NCBI RefSeq assembly: GCF_045038405.1
Contig: NZ_CP173660.1
Location: 558,001 to 622,000 of the forward strand
Direction of reading: 5' to 3'
From: Sellimonas caecigallum
Lineage (GTDB): Bacteria > Bacillota > Clostridia > Lachnospirales > Lachnospiraceae
DNA: 64,000 nt
Part shown: positions 62,015 to 64,000 of the stretch, piece by piece
How positions within the stretch are numbered: position 1 is the first letter of the stretch
How the letters are laid out: each line of letters opens with the position of its first letter
Notes under the pieces: generated by a model
What the model was told of the DNA's origin: nothing
Databases searched by the model: none
What the model saw: the letters and a program-made list of their open reading frames with translations, nothing else
Translations under genes and position numbers: made by a program

Positions 62015-62811
62015 TTATTTCTTTCTCCTGTTCTTTTTTCTCCTTTGCCAATGACGGTCGTATTGGAAGAATGCGCGATCATACGGTACAGCCCGTTTAA
62101 TTCGCTGTCCGTAAGGGGCCGGTATTCTCCCGGTTTCAAATTTCCAAGATGGATATTCATAATGCGGATCCGTTTAAGCTTGATCACTTTACATCCGCAG
62201 GCCTCACACATCCTGCGGATCTGCCGGTTTAACCCCTGGGTCAATATGATTCGGAATGTGTCTTTCCCAATCTTTTCTGTTTTGCAAGGCCTTGTGACCG
62301 TGTCAAGGATCTGAACGCCTTGCGACATTTTTCTTAAAAAGTCGTCTGTAACCGGTTGATTGATCTTTACTATATATTCTTTTTCATGACAGTTTCCTGC
62401 CCTCATCATTTTGTTGATGATATCTCCGTTGTTCGTCATAAGAAGCAGGCCTTCCGAATCTTTGTCAAGTCTTCCCACATATGTGATGCGCGTCGGATAA
62501 TCCAGGAAACGGATGATATTGTTTGGTTCTTTTTTTTCTTCGGTACAGACGATTCCTACCGGCTTGTTGACTGCCAGCACGACCATTTTGGTTTCCGGCT
62601 TGACCGGCTTTCCATCGACGCACACTTTCTGATCCGGAAGGATCTGCATCCCTCTTTCGGCCTTCTTGCCGTCTACCGTTACCTTGCCTTCGCCGATCAG
62701 GCGATCCGCCTCTCTTCTTGAACATATGCCCGATTCACTTAAATATTTGTTCAGTCTGACTGTCTCTCTTTGAGACCGCTTTTCAAACTGTTCTCTGATC
62801 TGGTTTCCCAC
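61957..62811 (-). CDS. 23S rRNA pseudouridine synthase, RluB/RluF family
   Basis: A 284-residue protein with an N-terminal S4 RNA-binding domain (VRLNKYLSESGICSRREADR) and the catalytic domain with the essential Asp in VGRLDKDSEGLLLMTNNGD and the GLNRQIRRMCEACG signature. It modifies uridine in 23S rRNA; the exact position is uncertain (RluF-like). GTG start with a weak GAGGG site 4 bases after the aminopeptidase stop. The basic tail of about 25 residues comes from the region overlapping ligA. Confidence 0.9.
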   Translation of the reverse strand: MGNQIREQFEKRSQRETVRLNKYLSESGICSRREADRLIGEGKVTVDGKKAERGMQILPDQKVCVDGKPVKPETKMVVLAVNKPVGIVCTEEKKEPNNIIRFLDYPTRITYVGRLDKDSEGLLLMTNNGDIINKMMRAGNCHEKEYIVKINQPVTDDFLRKMSQGVQILDTVTRPCKTEKIGKDTFRIILTQGLNRQIRRMCEACGCKVIKLKRIRIMNIHLGNLKPGEYRPLTDSELNGLYRMIAHSSNTTVIGKGEKRTGERNKWHRQKSIHRIRKNGCRSL

Positions 62812-62815
62812 TGGC

Positions 62816-64000
62816 CTACCCTCTCTGATCCATGGTAAAAAAAGCGGCTGAAAATGCAGAAAGTGCCTCCATATCTTTTCTTCCCATCAATTCCCGGCTG
62901 GAATGCATCGCCAAAAGCGGCACGCCGATATCCACTGTTTTGACCGGAATCATAGCGGATGCGATAGCGCCAAGCGTCCCGCCTCCAGTTCCATCCGAGC
63001 GGTTTGCAAACTTCTGATATGGGATTCCCTCCCGGTCACAGATGGACTGCACGATACCAACAGCCTCACAATCTGTGGCATAACTCTGGGAAGAGGACTC
63101 TTTGATACAGAATCCTCCGTTTAACACCGGATGATTCGTAGGATCGGCTTTTTCCTGATAGTTCGGGTGCAGTCCATGTGCAACATCTACTGAGAGGAGC
63201 ATTCCCTCAGAAAGTCCCTGTAAAAGCTTTGTCCTTTGAATGGACAGCCCTTCATAAATGCGTTCCAGCACAAGCATCAAAAGGGTGGATCCCGCTCCTT
63301 GTTTTGTACGGCTTCCGATTTCCTCGTGATCAAATACGACGCTTACATTCAGCCCTTCCCGGCGCACCCCTTTCGTGATCCCATCAATGATAGCCTGAAC
63401 ACTTGTCAGATCGTCGAGCCGCGGCGCGGAGACAAATTCCCCGTCAAATCCAACGCATGTTCCGGTATCCGCATTGTAGATATTCAGCTCATATTCCAGG
63501 ATATCTTCCGGCATCACATGAAGTTTGTCGGCAAGAAGCTTCTTCATATAGCCATCTGTCGTCTCTTGTCCTGCCATGCCTGCAAGCGGCAGCATCTGCG
63601 TCTGCCGGTTCAGTTCCCTGCCTTTATTCATATCCCGGTCCAGATGGATCGCGATATTTGGGATAGTGAGCACCGGTTTTTCAAAGTCAACAAGATACAG
63701 ATCCGGGTGGAAAACATCCTCACTTTTTACCGCAACCCTCCCTGCAATGGAAAGCGGCCGGTCCATCCAGCTTGCAAGATTTACTCCGCCGTACGGCTCT
63801 GTGTTCAGTTTCAGATATGCCTCCGCTTTCATCTCCGGGGATGGTTTCAGGCGAAATCCCGGAAAGTCCCCATGAGCTGCCGCCATGCGGATACTCTCTC
63901 CTTCAAAATCCTCTCCTATTGTAAACGCAAAGATCGTCGTTCCGTGGTGTATGATATAATATTTTCCACCTTTTTGAAGATTCCATTCTTCTTTCCAGCA
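62816..64000 (-). CDS. M18-family aminopeptidase, 5' part outside the window
   Basis: The frame is open to the right edge, about 394 codons visible. Upstream of residue MAAAHGDFPG it continues as KGGKYYIIHHGTTIFAFTIG, the usual lead-in of M18 peptidases. Metal-binding signatures follow: AHGDFPGFRLKP, SAPRLDDLTSVQAI, VFDHEEIGSRTKQGAGS and SVDVAHGLHPN, and near the end GVPLLAMHSSREL. M18 enzymes are dodecameric cytoplasmic zinc aminopeptidases. HGDFP replaces the more common HTDSP around the first metal ligand. Confidence 0.9.
   Translation of the reverse strand, partial: CWKEEWNLQKGGKYYIIHHGTTIFAFTIGEDFEGESIRMAAAHGDFPGFRLKPSPEMKAEAYLKLNTEPYGGVNLASWMDRPLSIAGRVAVKSEDVFHPDLYLVDFEKPVLTIPNIAIHLDRDMNKGRELNRQTQMLPLAGMAGQETTDGYMKKLLADKLHVMPEDILEYELNIYNADTGTCVGFDGEFVSAPRLDDLTSVQAIIDGITKGVRREGLNVSVVFDHEEIGSRTKQGAGSTLLMLVLERIYEGLSIQRTKLLQGLSEGMLLSVDVAHGLHPNYQEKADPTNHPVLNGGFCIKESSSQSYATDCEAVGIVQSICDREGIPYQKFANRSDGTGGGTLGAIASAMIPVKTVDIGVPLLAMHSSRELMGRKDMEALSAFSAAFFTMDQRG

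Noticed and set aside
1..64000. CRISPR arrays, rRNA operons, intact insertion sequences or prophage genes
   Set aside because: No regularly spaced repeats, rRNA-like segments, transposase, integrase or phage structural proteins were recognised on either strand.

Overview
The window looks like a chromosomal segment of an anaerobic gut-type Firmicute, most likely a Lachnospiraceae (Clostridium cluster XIVa). This is an inference from gene content: pyruvate:ferredoxin oxidoreductase, a PASTA-kinase/translation operon in the Firmicute order, CIRCE-controlled clpB, corrinoid methyltransferases, many ferredoxin-type proteins, and purine-rich AGGAGG ribosome binding sites on nearly every gene. No rRNA, tRNA, CRISPR array or intact insertion sequence was seen. 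Most genes lie on the minus strand.

Layout. 1-6.7 kb: the 5' end of an M24 peptidase, an AT-rich spacer, a GH127 beta-L-arabinofuranosidase and PFOR. 6.8-22.2 kb: a long minus-strand housekeeping run, in transcription order murE, priA, def, fmt, a zinc peptidase, rsmB, rlmN, PP2C phosphatase, PASTA kinase, rsgA, rpe, thiN, ychF, lgt. It links peptidoglycan sensing to translation and ribosome maturation. 22.3-28.2 kb: an arginase-family gene, then a three-gene cassette (ATP-grasp ligase, Asp/Glu racemase, second MurE-like ligase) behind a perfect consensus promoter, then dinB. 28.4-31.07 kb: an accessory scar with a MerR regulator, GNAT genes (one intact, two broken), a small membrane protein, and fragments of an XRE regulator and of a conjugative-element protein.

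31.0-39.5 kb: a sugar-type ABC importer next to a corrinoid methyltransfer set (three URO-D-fold proteins, a cobalamin-binding protein and a RACo-type reductive activator carrying a frameshift). 39.6-45.7 kb: clpB with CIRCE, hemB, a Crp-type regulator, a PEBP protein and a broken DUF1275 gene. 45.4-50.5 kb: a two-component system and ABC-2 exporter operon whose response regulator carries two frameshifts, both in G-tracts. 50.6-64 kb: a ferredoxin-flavodoxin protein, pepT, a YitT protein, a 2-hydroxyacid dehydrogenase, an LspA-like protein, an S8 protease, clpX, thioredoxin, a second Crp-type regulator, ligA, an RluB/F-type pseudouridine synthase and the 3' part of an M18 aminopeptidase.

The parts that most deserve a second look are the candidate D-aspartate cross-bridge cassette with its unusual second MurE, the transporter-linked corrinoid methyltransferase locus, and the set of single-base frameshifts, which are either phase-variable tracts, recent decay or sequencing errors.
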